Source of the DNA: Gammaproteobacteria bacterium
Lineage (GTDB): Bacteria > Pseudomonadota > Gammaproteobacteria > Pseudomonadales > Balneatricaceae
Direction: 5' to 3'
Length of the DNA: 64,000 nt
Assembly (NCBI GenBank): GCA_024230095.1
Contig: JAAERS010000113.1
Location: 1-64,000, forward strand
Part shown: piece after piece, positions 39,023-46,903 of the stretch
How the letters are laid out: every line of letters begins with the position of its first letter
Numbering within the stretch: position 1 is the stretch's first letter
Made by a program: the position numbers and the translations under genes
The notes under the pieces: generated by a model
What the model saw: only the letters and a program-made list of their open reading frames with translations
Databases searched by the model: none
Told to the model about the DNA's origin: nothing

Positions 39023-39676
39023 ATGATTGAACTTTATACCTATTGGCGATCGTCGGCTGCCTATCGAGTACGAATTGGTCTGGCGATCAAGCAATTGGAT
39101 TACATAAGTATTCCCACACATCTTTTAGATAAAGGTGGAGAGCATTTGACCCCACAGTATGCAGAAATCAATCCGCAACAACTCCTGCCGACACTTGCCG
39201 TAGAGGCGAATTATAAGTTAACGCAGTCTGTAGCTATTCTAGAGTATCTGGAAGAGGTCTACCCAGAATACCCTCTGCTGCCCAAAAACCCGATTGAGCG
39301 AGCACAAGCACGAGCTGTAGCCCATGCCATTGCAATGGAGATTCATCCTCTTAACAACTTGCGAGTGCTGAAGTACCTGCAGAAACAACTCAACGTGACT
39401 GAGCAGCAAAGAAATAATTGGTATGAGCATTGGGTTAGTGTCGGGTTCGAGGCGATTGAACATCAGCTTTCTAGGCAGGAACATTGTTCTCAATATTGTT
39501 TTGGCGCAGCGCCAAGTTTAGCGGATGTTTGTTTGGTGCCGCAGGTATACAATGCTCTCAGATTTACAATTAATATTAGCCAATACCCGAACATTTCCCG
39601 TATCTACGATAACTGCATGGCCCTGGATGCATTTGCTATAGCGGCTCCTAATGCGCAATTGGATGCTGGCATTTAA
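39023..39676 (+). CDS. maiA: Maleylacetoacetate (maleylpyruvate) isomerase, zeta-class GST
   Basis: A 217-residue glutathione S-transferase fold enzyme. The zeta-class signature YWRSSAAYRVRIGLAIKQ is at the N-terminus; in this family SSCSxRVR or SSAAYRVR carries the catalytic serine. NPQQLLPTL and the proline-preceded QSVAILEYLEE glutathione-binding segment follow. It isomerises the cis ring-cleavage product to the trans form using glutathione, feeding the FAH-family hydrolase across the divergent region. ATG 39023 is chosen over an overlapping longer frame inside the MarR gene. Confidence 0.9.
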   Translation: MIELYTYWRSSAAYRVRIGLAIKQLDYISIPTHLLDKGGEHLTPQYAEINPQQLLPTLAVEANYKLTQSVAILEYLEEVYPEYPLLPKNPIERAQARAVAHAIAMEIHPLNNLRVLKYLQKQLNVTEQQRNNWYEHWVSVGFEAIEHQLSRQEHCSQYCFGAAPSLADVCLVPQVYNALRFTINISQYPNISRIYDNCMALDAFAIAAPNAQLDAGI

Positions 39677-39813
39677 ATTTTTCTGTTGTTTCCGACGCAG
39701 TTGGTCGGGGTTGTTAACAATCTAGTTTGGCATCCCCAGATTTTATCAGAGTCAGTTTTTCCTGAGATGGTAGGTCCGTATCTAAAGATAGAGAGCCACA
39801 CGATTATACAAGC

Positions 39814-40281
39814 TCACTGTTCTAACTCTGCCAAGAGCAAGTCTTTGGCTTGGTTGATTTGGCTGGCCAGATAGGTGCTACCGCCCTTGTCAGGGTGATT
39901 TTTGGCCATCATGCTTTTATGGGCGGCGAGGATGTCTGCTTTATTAGCGCCTGCTGCAAGTTCCAATATCTGCCGTGCGGTGGCCACGTCCATGGGGCCG
40001 CTAGTGGCTTGTGTGGTGGGTTTGTCTTTTTGCATAGCTTGCAGTTGGCGCCACAAGCCAAAGGCTTGCAGTACAGGCCTGCCATAGACCACTAAACCGC
40101 CTAACAAGCTCATGGCAATGGGCCACAGTCCGCGCATGGCTAGCGCCGCCGCAATGATCAACACGACTATGACAACAAAACGTAGTAAAAACGGTTTACC
40201 ATTTTTGGGTGCGCGGCGCAGTAGTTGGCGCACGGTTAGGGCAACGATGAGTATACCTAAGAGCCATAGAATTAAGATCAT
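39814..40281 (-). CDS. Membrane-anchored DnaJ-domain protein
   Basis: A 155-residue protein with two or three hydrophobic segments (about 2-20, 34-50, 54-72) and a C-terminal short J domain from about residue 100 with the invariant H129-P130-D131 (NHPDKGGS), typical of TIM14/DjlA-like co-chaperones that recruit DnaK to the membrane. Its ATG overlaps the MATE gene stop by four bases, so it is the second gene of that transcript. Confidence 0.88.
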   Translation of the reverse strand: MILILWLLGILIVALTVRQLLRRAPKNGKPFLLRFVVIVVLIIAAALAMRGLWPIAMSLLGGLVVYGRPVLQAFGLWRQLQAMQKDKPTTQATSGPMDVATARQILELAAGANKADILAAHKSMMAKNHPDKGGSTYLASQINQAKDLLLAELEQ

Positions 40282-41681
40282 GGCTTGCCTCCTTGCTGTA
40301 AAATTTGTTGTTGCGCTAATTGGGCTTGTTCTTGCATTACTAGGCGTCGTCGTTCACGTAGTAACAATATCATAACAATAATAAAGGCGCCTGTGTCGGC
40401 AATAGGGAAGGCCAGCCATAGGCCTTTTAGGCCATAAAATGCTGGCAGAATCAGCAGCCCAGGTAGCAGGAGAACGTAGATGCGCAAAGACGACAAAAAT
40501 AACGCTTCCCGGGCCTTGCCAATGGCTTGGAAGAAAGCGCTGGCCAGGCCATGGGCATTGGCGAGTGGAAAAGCCATAAATACCCATAGGGCAATACCGG
40601 CTGCAGCATGAATTAGCTCAGTTTGTTTAGTAAAAATACCAATAATTGGGTAGGGTGCCAAGGTCATAATGGTGCTCATTAATAAACCGTAGCACAGGGC
40701 AATGGTGAGCCCAACCTTGACGGTGCTGCGTACCCGGCTGTATTGCCTGGCGCCGTAGTTGTAACCAGCTATGGTTTGGAAGGCAATGGTTATGGCAATC
40801 AATGGCAAGATGGCGAACATGACTAGGCGACCAATTAGGCCATAGGCGCTGATATACAGGTCATTATCAATGTCTGATATCTGGGCGAGTGAAAAATTGG
40901 TGAAAGCAATAAAGATAGATACACCCGCATGGGAAATGAGAATAGGAATGCCTAGGATAATAATCTCATTGAGAACTTTGTTGTCTGCAGGGTAGGCAAA
41001 TGGCCGGATTTTTAATTGAGTTTTGTTAGCTATGAAAAACCAAAAGCCAATAGCCATGGCCACAAATTGCGAAATGACTGTGGCATAGGCCACACCTTCT
41101 ACCCCGGATTCCAAGCCAAAAATGAATACCGCATCCAAAATAATGTTGAGGACGGCAGATAGGGTCATGGTGGCCATCATATACATGGCTTTGCCTTCAG
41201 CTCGTAATGCATCCGCTGGAATTTGATTGATCATGCATATGGGAATGCCTATCAAGGTGATGGGCAGCAAGTAATCTACGGCATAGGGCATTAATGCATC
41301 TGATACGCCCATAAACATCAGAATTTCTTGCATGTTGATGTAGATGCCGAGGCTCAGCACAATGGCAAATCCTAAGGCTAAGCGCATGGCCATGTCGATG
41401 GTGGCTTGCGCCGCCTCAGACTTTTTAGCACCTAGTTGACGGGCGACTATGGATGCCATGCCGCTGCCAATTAGAGTGGCTAGGGCGATAATAAACATTT
41501 GGATTGGAAAAACGATGGAGATACCGCCCATGGCATTGGTGCCCAAGGCGCGGGTGACAAAGATGGCGTCGACCACGTTGTAGAGACCGTGTACCATCAT
41601 GCCCACGGCAATGGGTAGGGCGATGCCAAAAAATAGGCCAATAATGGGCTTTTCACCCAAGTGCGCAGTGTCTCTGCTCAT
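40278..41681 (-). CDS. MATE family multidrug/Na+ exporter
   Basis: A 467-residue protein with twelve predicted helices and the family pattern at the N-terminus (ALPIAVGMMVHGLYNVVDAIFV split over residues ~18-40) and at mid-protein (GVEGVAYATVISQFVAM). MATE exporters drive out cationic compounds with Na+ or H+. No regulator is adjacent. Its leader shares the 329-base gap with the rpsF promoter. Confidence 0.92.
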   Translation of the reverse strand: MSRDTAHLGEKPIIGLFFGIALPIAVGMMVHGLYNVVDAIFVTRALGTNAMGGISIVFPIQMFIIALATLIGSGMASIVARQLGAKKSEAAQATIDMAMRLALGFAIVLSLGIYINMQEILMFMGVSDALMPYAVDYLLPITLIGIPICMINQIPADALRAEGKAMYMMATMTLSAVLNIILDAVFIFGLESGVEGVAYATVISQFVAMAIGFWFFIANKTQLKIRPFAYPADNKVLNEIIILGIPILISHAGVSIFIAFTNFSLAQISDIDNDLYISAYGLIGRLVMFAILPLIAITIAFQTIAGYNYGARQYSRVRSTVKVGLTIALCYGLLMSTIMTLAPYPIIGIFTKQTELIHAAAGIALWVFMAFPLANAHGLASAFFQAIGKAREALFLSSLRIYVLLLPGLLILPAFYGLKGLWLAFPIADTGAFIIVMILLLRERRRLVMQEQAQLAQQQILQQGGKP

Positions 41682-41876
41682 AGTTCTTTCTCAATGTGAT
41701 GTGCAAGCTTGAATGCGGTTACAGCTTGTGTCCTTGTAGCGACTATTATGGCAGTTTGTAAGGATAGCGCCTAGTGTTGATGCATTGGTTCACAAGGAAT
41801 TAAGGGGTGGGTGTTTGAGGTTTTTAGCTGACCGTAATAATGGCCCCCTTACTGCTTGTGGACAAGGCCGCGCAGC

Positions 41877-41905
41877 TTGAGTATTAGTGGTGCTATGTGT
41901 ATAAT
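41877..41905 (+). promoter_or_regulatory. Sigma70 promoter of the rpsF operon
   Basis: TTGAGT (41877-41882), a 17-base spacer and a perfect TATAAT (41900-41905) make a strong housekeeping promoter, giving a leader of about 100 bases. Confidence 0.85.
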
Positions 41906-41950
41906 GCGCCGTTCACATTTTGCATGTGAGTTTTATCACTCCTTGCTTTC

Positions 41951-41990
41951 GGGCTCCCTGCAATAGTTGCAGAGATGGCTCCGGAGGCTA
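41951..41990 (+). promoter_or_regulatory. Probable S6:S18 autoregulatory leader
   Basis: In the rpsF leader CTGCAA-TAG-TTGCAG forms a perfect hairpin (41958-41972), and CTCC before it can pair with GGAG at 41984-41987, leaving GCTCCG in an asymmetric bulge. A CCG in such a bulge is the known recognition element of the S6:S18 leader, where the protein pair represses its own mRNA. The match is by eye. Confidence 0.5.
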
Positions 41991-42010
41991 TAACCCATAA
42001 GGAGCGCACA

Positions 42011-42460
42011 ATGCGTCATTATGAAATCGTATTTCTGGTACATCCTGACCAGAGCGAACAAGTTCCTGCTATGATCGAGCGCTACAAGTCGGCTATTGAA
42101 GCTGACGGTGGTACTATTCATCGTTTGGAAGACTGGGGCCGTCGTCATCTGGCATACCCAATCAACAAAATTCACAAGGCTCACTACGTTCTGATGAACG
42201 TTGAATGTACTGGTGAAGTTCTAGAAGAACTGGAAAGTAACTTCCGTTACAACGATGCGGTTATCCGTAACATGGTTGTACGTATGAAGTCTGCCGTAAC
42301 TGGTGATTCTCCAATCAAATCTGCGGAAAGCCGTGAAGACCGTCGTCGTCAAGAACGTGCACCTAAAGCCGAAGCCCCTAAGGCCGAAGCTGTTGCCGAA
42401 GCCCCTAAGGCTGAAGCCCCTGCAGAAGAAGCCCCAGCTGAAGAAGCTGCGGCTGAATAA
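42011..42460 (+). CDS. rpsF: Ribosomal protein bS6
   Basis: A 149-residue S6 beginning [17 protein letters not shown] at ATG 42011, behind AAGGAGC. The core ends near residue 105. The last ~40 residues are a low-complexity tail of repeated APKAEA and PAEEA units, longer than the E. coli tail (which carries glutamates added after translation). First gene of rpsF-rpsR-rplI. Confidence 0.97.
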   Translation: MRHYEIVFLVHPDQSEQVPAMIERYKSAIEADGGTIHRLEDWGRRHLAYPINKIHKAHYVLMNVECTGEVLEELESNFRYNDAVIRNMVVRMKSAVTGDSPIKSAESREDRRRQERAPKAEAPKAEAVAEAPKAEAPAEEAPAEEAAAE

Positions 42461-42479
42461 TCAATAGGAGATATTGACC

Positions 42480-42707
42480 ATGGCACGTTTTTTCCGTCGT
42501 CGTAAGTACTGTCGTTTCACCGCCGAAGGCGTTACTGCAATCGACTATAAAGATATTGAAACCCTGAAGGGCTACGTTACTGAAACTGGCAAGATTGTTC
42601 CTAGCCGTATTACAGGTACTAAGGCTCGTTATCAGCGCCAGCTGGCTACTGCTATCAAGCGTGCCCGCTACGTTGCTCTGTTGCCGTACACAGACGGCCA
42701 CAAGTAA
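42480..42707 (+). CDS. rpsR: Ribosomal protein bS18
   Basis: A 75-residue S18 ([13 protein letters not shown]...), normal length, 19 bases behind rpsF with AGGAGAT upstream. It forms a heterodimer with S6 on the 30S platform. Confidence 0.97.
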   Translation: MARFFRRRKYCRFTAEGVTAIDYKDIETLKGYVTETGKIVPSRITGTKARYQRQLATAIKRARYVALLPYTDGHK

Positions 42708-42725
42708 ACTAGGAGGGATACTAAG

Positions 42726-43172
42726 ATGCAAGTAATTCTGCTGGAAAAAGTAGGTAAGTTGGGCGCCCTGGGCGATGAGATTAGTGTTAAGGCTGGTTAT
42801 GGCCGTAACTTTTTGATCCCTCAAGGCAAGGCTGTTCCTGCTAATAAAGCTAACAAAGAGTCATTCGAAGCTCGTCGTGCTGAACTAGAAGCCGCTGCTG
42901 CTGAAAAGCTAGCTGCAGCACAAGCACGCGCTGACGCTATGAGTGAATTGGTTATCACCATTGCTGCTAACGCTGGTGATGAAGGCAAACTGTTTGGTTC
43001 TATCGGCACTAAGGACATCGCTGATGCTCTTGGCGTTGCTGGCCACACTGTTGATAAGTCTGAAATTAAGTTACCTGAAGGCGCATTGCGCAACATCGGT
43101 TCTTACGTTATCGCTGTACAACTGCACGGTGACGTAAGCGTTGATGTTTCTGTTCAGATTGACGCTGAATAA
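42726..43172 (+). CDS. rplI: Ribosomal protein bL9
   Basis: A 148-residue two-domain L9: N-terminal globular part ([19 protein letters not shown]), a long alanine-rich connecting helix at about 40-75, and a C-terminal domain. AGGAGGGAT precedes the ATG. Last gene of the S6 operon. Confidence 0.97.
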   Translation: MQVILLEKVGKLGALGDEISVKAGYGRNFLIPQGKAVPANKANKESFEARRAELEAAAAEKLAAAQARADAMSELVITIAANAGDEGKLFGSIGTKDIADALGVAGHTVDKSEIKLPEGALRNIGSYVIAVQLHGDVSVDVSVQIDAE

Positions 43173-43187
43173 GATTTATTAAGGCTT

Positions 43188-43215
43188 TAAAAAACCCGCT
43201 CTTAGCGGGTTTTTT
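43188..43215 (+). terminator. Rho-independent terminator after rplI
   Basis: AAAAAACCCGCT and AGCGGGTTTTTT pair over 12 bp around CTT. The A/T symmetry means it can also serve yebG arriving from the other side. Confidence 0.93.
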
Positions 43216-43229
43216 TGTGCCTGAAAAAA

Positions 43230-43508
43230 TCAAGTTTGGTTGTGTTCCGTTTCATTTACCGTCGTGCTGGGTAAATTCTTAATACTGCGCAGACGGCCGA
43301 TCACATCACTACGAACATTATCGTTGATTAACATCTCGGCAATACTTTCGGCTTGTTGTTCTCCTATGCCTTGGTCTTCAATAAGGTCAGCCAAAAAATA
43401 AAGTACGTCCGTGCGGTTGTCCATTTCTTTGGCTTGCTTGAGGTCCATAAATTCTCCAATAACTTGGTCGTTTCTGCCGATTACCTGATGTAGGGTGCGT
43501 ATAGCCAT
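43230..43508 (-). CDS. yebG: YebG-like SOS-induced protein
   Basis: A 92-residue protein resembling E. coli YebG (96 aa), recalled from memory: a MAI/MAV start, a KxEA-D block near residue 24-30, a leucine-rich middle, an ExQxE block near 50, an N-D block near 64 and an LPS motif near 80. YebG is a LexA-regulated DNA-damage protein of unclear function. The regulatory evidence supports the call: a consensus SOS box lies 19 bases upstream of the start codon. GGAG precedes the ATG. It is divergent from dnaB. Confidence 0.75.
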   Translation of the reverse strand: MAIRTLHQVIGRNDQVIGEFMDLKQAKEMDNRTDVLYFLADLIEDQGIGEQQAESIAEMLINDNVRSDVIGRLRSIKNLPSTTVNETEHNQT

Positions 43509-43517
43509 AGGGTCTCC

Positions 43518-43555
43518 AATTACATATACTGTATATGCATACAGTATATGTAATT
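43518..43555. promoter_or_regulatory. LexA (SOS) box within a 38-bp inverted repeat
   Basis: TACTGTATATGCATACAGTA at 43527-43546 matches the gammaproteobacterial LexA consensus (TACTG-(TA)5-CAGTA; core CTG-N10-CAG). It sits inside a longer perfect inverted repeat with 17-bp arms (43518-43534 and 43539-43555) and a 4-base loop, so symmetry extends well beyond the LexA core. It lies just upstream of yebG and about 113 bases from the dnaB start. Confidence 0.9.
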
Positions 43556-43658
43556 AGCTAATAAAAGTCACGACTTACAAACGATGAAATTGTTGCGCTT
43601 CTAAGCTATCATTGCCCTCTTACATTAAAATATGAACAGTCAGTTTTAAGAGACCGAT

Positions 43659-45053
43659 ATGGCCACCAATGTTTCCTCTATAACCAGCGATCAGGAGCTG
43701 GATGCCCTCAAGGTGCCACCCCAATCAATCGAAGCTGAACAATCGGTACTTGGCGGCTTAATGCTAGATGACATGGCGTGGGACCGAGTTGCTGAGTCGG
43801 TGGCTGAGGTTGATTTTTATCGTCAGGACCACAAACTCATATTTCGGGTTATGGCCAAGCTGGTGGGTGAAGGCCGACCTATTGATGTCATTACTCTTGC
43901 TGAAGAACTAAGCCGCATTGACGAGTTGGAAACGGCCGGTGGACTTGCCTATCTAGGGGAGCTAGCTAAGAATACACCTAGCGCTTCCAATATTACCTCC
44001 TATGCTAATATCGTGCGAGAGCGCGCTATCTTACGGCAGCTTATTGGTGTTGCCAATGACATAGCCGACAGTGCGTTCCACACGGCTGGACGTTCTTCTG
44101 CAGATGTTTTGGATGAGGCCGAACGCAAGGTGTTTGAAATTGCCGAGGACCGTCCGAAAGAAGGCGGGCCTTTGCCGGTTAACCCCATTCTTAAAAAAGC
44201 CGTTGAACGTATTGATGAGCTGTTTACTGCTGGCGATGAGTTGACGGGGTTGACCAGCGGCTTTACCGATCTGGATAGTAAAACAGCAGGTTTGCAGAAT
44301 TCTGATTTAATCATTGTGGCAGGTCGTCCTTCGATGGGTAAGACCACCTTTGCCATGAATATCGTTGAGAATGCCTCGGTCATCGGTGCCGCTCCAGTGT
44401 TGGTATTTAGTTTAGAAATGCCAGCCGATCAGCTGATGATGCGGATGTTGGCTTCTCTGGGCCGCATAGATCAGACTCGGGTACGTACAGGCAAGTTAGA
44501 ACAGGACGATTGGCCCAAACTAACCGGTGCCGTTAACCTGCTAAAAGACAAACCTTTATATATTGATGATACCGCGGGTATTAGCCCTACTGAAATGCGT
44601 ACACGAGCGCGGCGTATTGCCCGTGAGCACGGTAAGATAGGTTTGGTGATGATCGATTATCTTCAATTGATGCAGATTAAAGGTTTCACTGAGGGTCGCA
44701 CCGCAGAAATTTCTGAAATATCCCGTTCTCTTAAGGCCTTGGCAAAAGAGCTGGAATGCCCTGTGGTGGCCTTGTCTCAGCTCAATCGTAGTTTGGAACA
44801 ACGCCCAAACAAGCGGCCAGTGAACTCCGACTTGCGTGAATCGGGTGCCATCGAACAAGATGCCGATGTGATCATGTTCATTTATCGTGATGAAGTCTAC
44901 AACGAAGATAGCCCCGACAAAGGCAAGGCGGAGATTATTATCGGTAAACAACGTAACGGCCCTATTGGTACTGTGCGTGTGGCCTTTGTTGGTAAGTACA
45001 GCCGTTTTGAAGATCTTGTTCACAGTTACGAAGACGACTATGATTCGGAGTAG
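43659..45053 (+). CDS. dnaB: Replicative DNA helicase DnaB
   Basis: A 464-residue hexameric 5'-3' helicase of the replication fork. The N-terminal DnaB domain (VPPQSIEAEQSVLGGLMLDD) binds primase, and the RecA-like C domain has Walker A GRPSMGKTTFAMN near residue 224, Walker B MIDYLQLMQ near 330 and the arginine-finger segment. No intein, although dnaB is a frequent intein site. Follows the S6 operon as in E. coli relatives. Confidence 0.98.
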   Translation: MATNVSSITSDQELDALKVPPQSIEAEQSVLGGLMLDDMAWDRVAESVAEVDFYRQDHKLIFRVMAKLVGEGRPIDVITLAEELSRIDELETAGGLAYLGELAKNTPSASNITSYANIVRERAILRQLIGVANDIADSAFHTAGRSSADVLDEAERKVFEIAEDRPKEGGPLPVNPILKKAVERIDELFTAGDELTGLTSGFTDLDSKTAGLQNSDLIIVAGRPSMGKTTFAMNIVENASVIGAAPVLVFSLEMPADQLMMRMLASLGRIDQTRVRTGKLEQDDWPKLTGAVNLLKDKPLYIDDTAGISPTEMRTRARRIAREHGKIGLVMIDYLQLMQIKGFTEGRTAEISEISRSLKALAKELECPVVALSQLNRSLEQRPNKRPVNSDLRESGAIEQDADVIMFIYRDEVYNEDSPDKGKAEIIIGKQRNGPIGTVRVAFVGKYSRFEDLVHSYEDDYDSE

Positions 45054-45090
45054 GGTAAACAGCCTGTAGCTTCATTGATGGAGGTAAATA

Positions 45091-45672
45091 ATGAGTGATC
45101 TATTTGATGATTCGAACGAGCCTTCTTTGCCCTATTCTTGGCAACATCTACCCTTTGGTTATGAGTTGGTAACAACCCCTAACGATATTCGTCTTTATGG
45201 TCCATTTTCTACGGATCTAGCTGACGCTTTACATGGAGTTGGTGGTCATTGGGAACCGGATTTATTGGCCTATTCTATGCCTCTGGGGAGGCAGCCGCAA
45301 ATAGACCAAGCATTAAAAAAATACACACAAAGCCAAGATGAATTTGCCTCCGTCATGGCTAAATTGGCAGCTCATTCAGGCCCTAATGAGCAACAAAGGG
45401 AGCAGCAACGGCGTCAAAATGCCGTCGCCAATCGTTTAAAAGTTGTCGTCGGGCAATATCAACCGGGTGATCGTTTGAAAGGGCGGACTATTTTGGATTT
45501 TGGTCGTCCGTGGCAAGAATTTCCAGGCCTGGAGTGGCACCTTCATCACAAAGGCAAATGTTTGCAGTGTCACAAGTACCGAGGCTTGTCTGGCACTAAT
45601 GTGTGCCAAACCTGCTCGGCCGAGCAGCAAGGTTTAACCGCCATGACCTATTGCTATGCTTATTTTGATTAG
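45091..45672 (+). CDS. Unknown protein with C-terminal zinc ribbon
   Basis: A 193-residue protein that I do not recognise. The N-terminal ~70 residues are a mixed alpha/beta stretch with many aromatic residues. A Q/R-rich helix lies at about 98-115 (NEQQREQQRRQNAV). The C-terminal part holds CLQCHKYRG and VCQTCSAEQ (four cysteines, near residues 157-175), a likely zinc ribbon. It starts 37 bases behind dnaB and 13 bases ahead of a VF530-type DNA-binding gene, suggesting a short transcript and perhaps a nucleic-acid role, which is inference. Confidence 0.75.
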   Translation: MSDLFDDSNEPSLPYSWQHLPFGYELVTTPNDIRLYGPFSTDLADALHGVGGHWEPDLLAYSMPLGRQPQIDQALKKYTQSQDEFASVMAKLAAHSGPNEQQREQQRRQNAVANRLKVVVGQYQPGDRLKGRTILDFGRPWQEFPGLEWHLHHKGKCLQCHKYRGLSGTNVCQTCSAEQQGLTAMTYCYAYFD

Positions 45673-45685
45673 GGTTTAATTACAT

Positions 45686-45925
45686 ATGACCAATACACAA
45701 GCCAACAACCCCTTACACGGTGTGAAATTAGAGCAAATTGTTTCCCGTCTAGTGGATCATTATGGTTGGCAGGAGTTGGCCAGAAGGGTCGATATTAACT
45801 GCTTTAAGAGTGATCCCTCAATCAAGTCGTCACTCAAATTTTTGCGGCGCACGCAATGGGCTCGAGACAAGGTAGAGGCCTTGTACATAGCGGCTTTTGC
45901 CAGCCATTCACCCTGGCGTCAGTGA
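45686..45925 (+). CDS. VF530 family DNA-binding protein
   Basis: A 79-residue protein with the family signature [17 protein letters not shown], then HYGWQEL and [19 protein letters not shown], found in a single all-alpha domain that resembles DNA-binding folds. Function in the cell is unknown. It follows the zinc-ribbon gene by 13 bases. Confidence 0.87.
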   Translation: MTNTQANNPLHGVKLEQIVSRLVDHYGWQELARRVDINCFKSDPSIKSSLKFLRRTQWARDKVEALYIAAFASHSPWRQ

Positions 45926-46040
45926 GATTGGCGAAGGGGGTTTCAACCGTTGCTTTGGGTAAGGGCTTGCACTAATGGTCTATTGCCATGCTCACTGTGC
46001 TTAGGCACCATGGGTCAAGGTTAATCAATTTTGAAATGCT

Positions 46041-46439
46041 ATGACGGATATAACTAAAGGCCATTGTTTGTGTGGCCAAACTCAGATCCAATTCTCTGGT
46101 GATCCTGCTTGGGTGGTCCATTGTCATTGTGAGTCCTGTCGTCGTAATTGCTCGGCTCCTTATACCACTTTTGTGGGGGTGTCCCGTAATCAGGCCGAAA
46201 TGAAAGGTTGGTATTTGCGCGCATACAAGTCCTCAGAGGGTGTCAAACGCTGGTTTTGTCGCCATTGTGGCAGTCCGGTAGCTTATGATGCTAAGGCTGA
46301 CAGCGAGCACATACACTTTTATTTATCCGCCTTGCAAAATCCGCAACAGTTCACACCAACAGCCCATGTTTATATTGAAGAGCAGTTAAGCTGGGTGCAC
46401 TTAGGTGATGATTTGCCTAAGCACCTGAAGTTGCCATAA
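46041..46439 (+). CDS. GFA/CENP-V family zinc protein
   Basis: A 132-residue protein with the seven-cysteine pattern of the glutathione-dependent formaldehyde-activating fold: GHCLCGQ near residue 7-9, HCHCESCRRNC near 30-37 and FCRHCGSPVAY near 78. The named activity was proven for few members, and the actual substrate here is unknown. Converges on the thioesterase gene. Confidence 0.88.
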   Translation: MTDITKGHCLCGQTQIQFSGDPAWVVHCHCESCRRNCSAPYTTFVGVSRNQAEMKGWYLRAYKSSEGVKRWFCRHCGSPVAYDAKADSEHIHFYLSALQNPQQFTPTAHVYIEEQLSWVHLGDDLPKHLKLP

Positions 46440-46468
46440 AGATCTCATTGTGATCCTCAATGAAGGGC

Positions 46469-46903
46469 TTAGGCGTTGTCGCCTTGCAATAGGGTTGATA
46501 GTTTGCCGGGAATGCGCACTGGGCGTTGGCGTTGGTAATCAAAGCAGCACATGTCAGTGGCGCCAGTGGCGACTTGGCAGCCACTGTCAGTTCGGTAAAT
46601 ACGGTACAGCAAGGTAAAGCGGCTGCCGGCCACACAGCCAACCCCCAGCTCAATGGTCAGTTGTTGTTGCAAGAACGCTTGGCTTTTATAATCCACAGCG
46701 GCGCTGGTCATGATGGTGCCACAACTGCCCACATCGATTTCGCTCAATCCATCGCTGGCCAACCACAGTACTCGCGCTTCGTGCATGTATCCCAGTATGC
46801 GATCATTGCCCACATGGTTGCCATAGTTGAGGTCACTGACACGAACTTGCAAGGAGCAAGAAAATATCGAGGCAAAGTTTTCGGCTTCTGATACACGGCT
46901 CAC
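46469..46903 (-). CDS. Acyl-CoA thioesterase, 4HBT hotdog family
   Basis: A 144-residue hotdog-fold protein. The stretch VRVSDLNYGNHVGNDRILGYMHEAR (about residues 18-42) matches the 4-hydroxybenzoyl-CoA thioesterase/YbgC type, in which an aspartate after VR acts in catalysis. Its start overlaps the end of bioA by four bases, so both are translated from one mRNA. A role in acyl-chain release linked to biotin or fatty-acid synthesis is possible but unproven. Confidence 0.85.
   Translation of the reverse strand: MSRVSEAENFASIFSCSLQVRVSDLNYGNHVGNDRILGYMHEARVLWLASDGLSEIDVGSCGTIMTSAAVDYKSQAFLQQQLTIELGVGCVAGSRFTLLYRIYRTDSGCQVATGATDMCCFDYQRQRPVRIPGKLSTLLQGDNA

Larger units (their letters stand above)
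41682..42010. other. 329-bp divergent region between MATE gene and rpsF
   Basis: Contains the rpsF promoter and leader (listed separately) and, near 41690-41750, the presumed promoter of the MATE gene, for which no clear hexamers stand out. No small gene was seen. Confidence 0.6.

Noticed and set aside
43659-45053. Intein in dnaB
   Set aside because: dnaB often hosts inteins, but the protein has the normal 464 residues with continuous Walker motifs.
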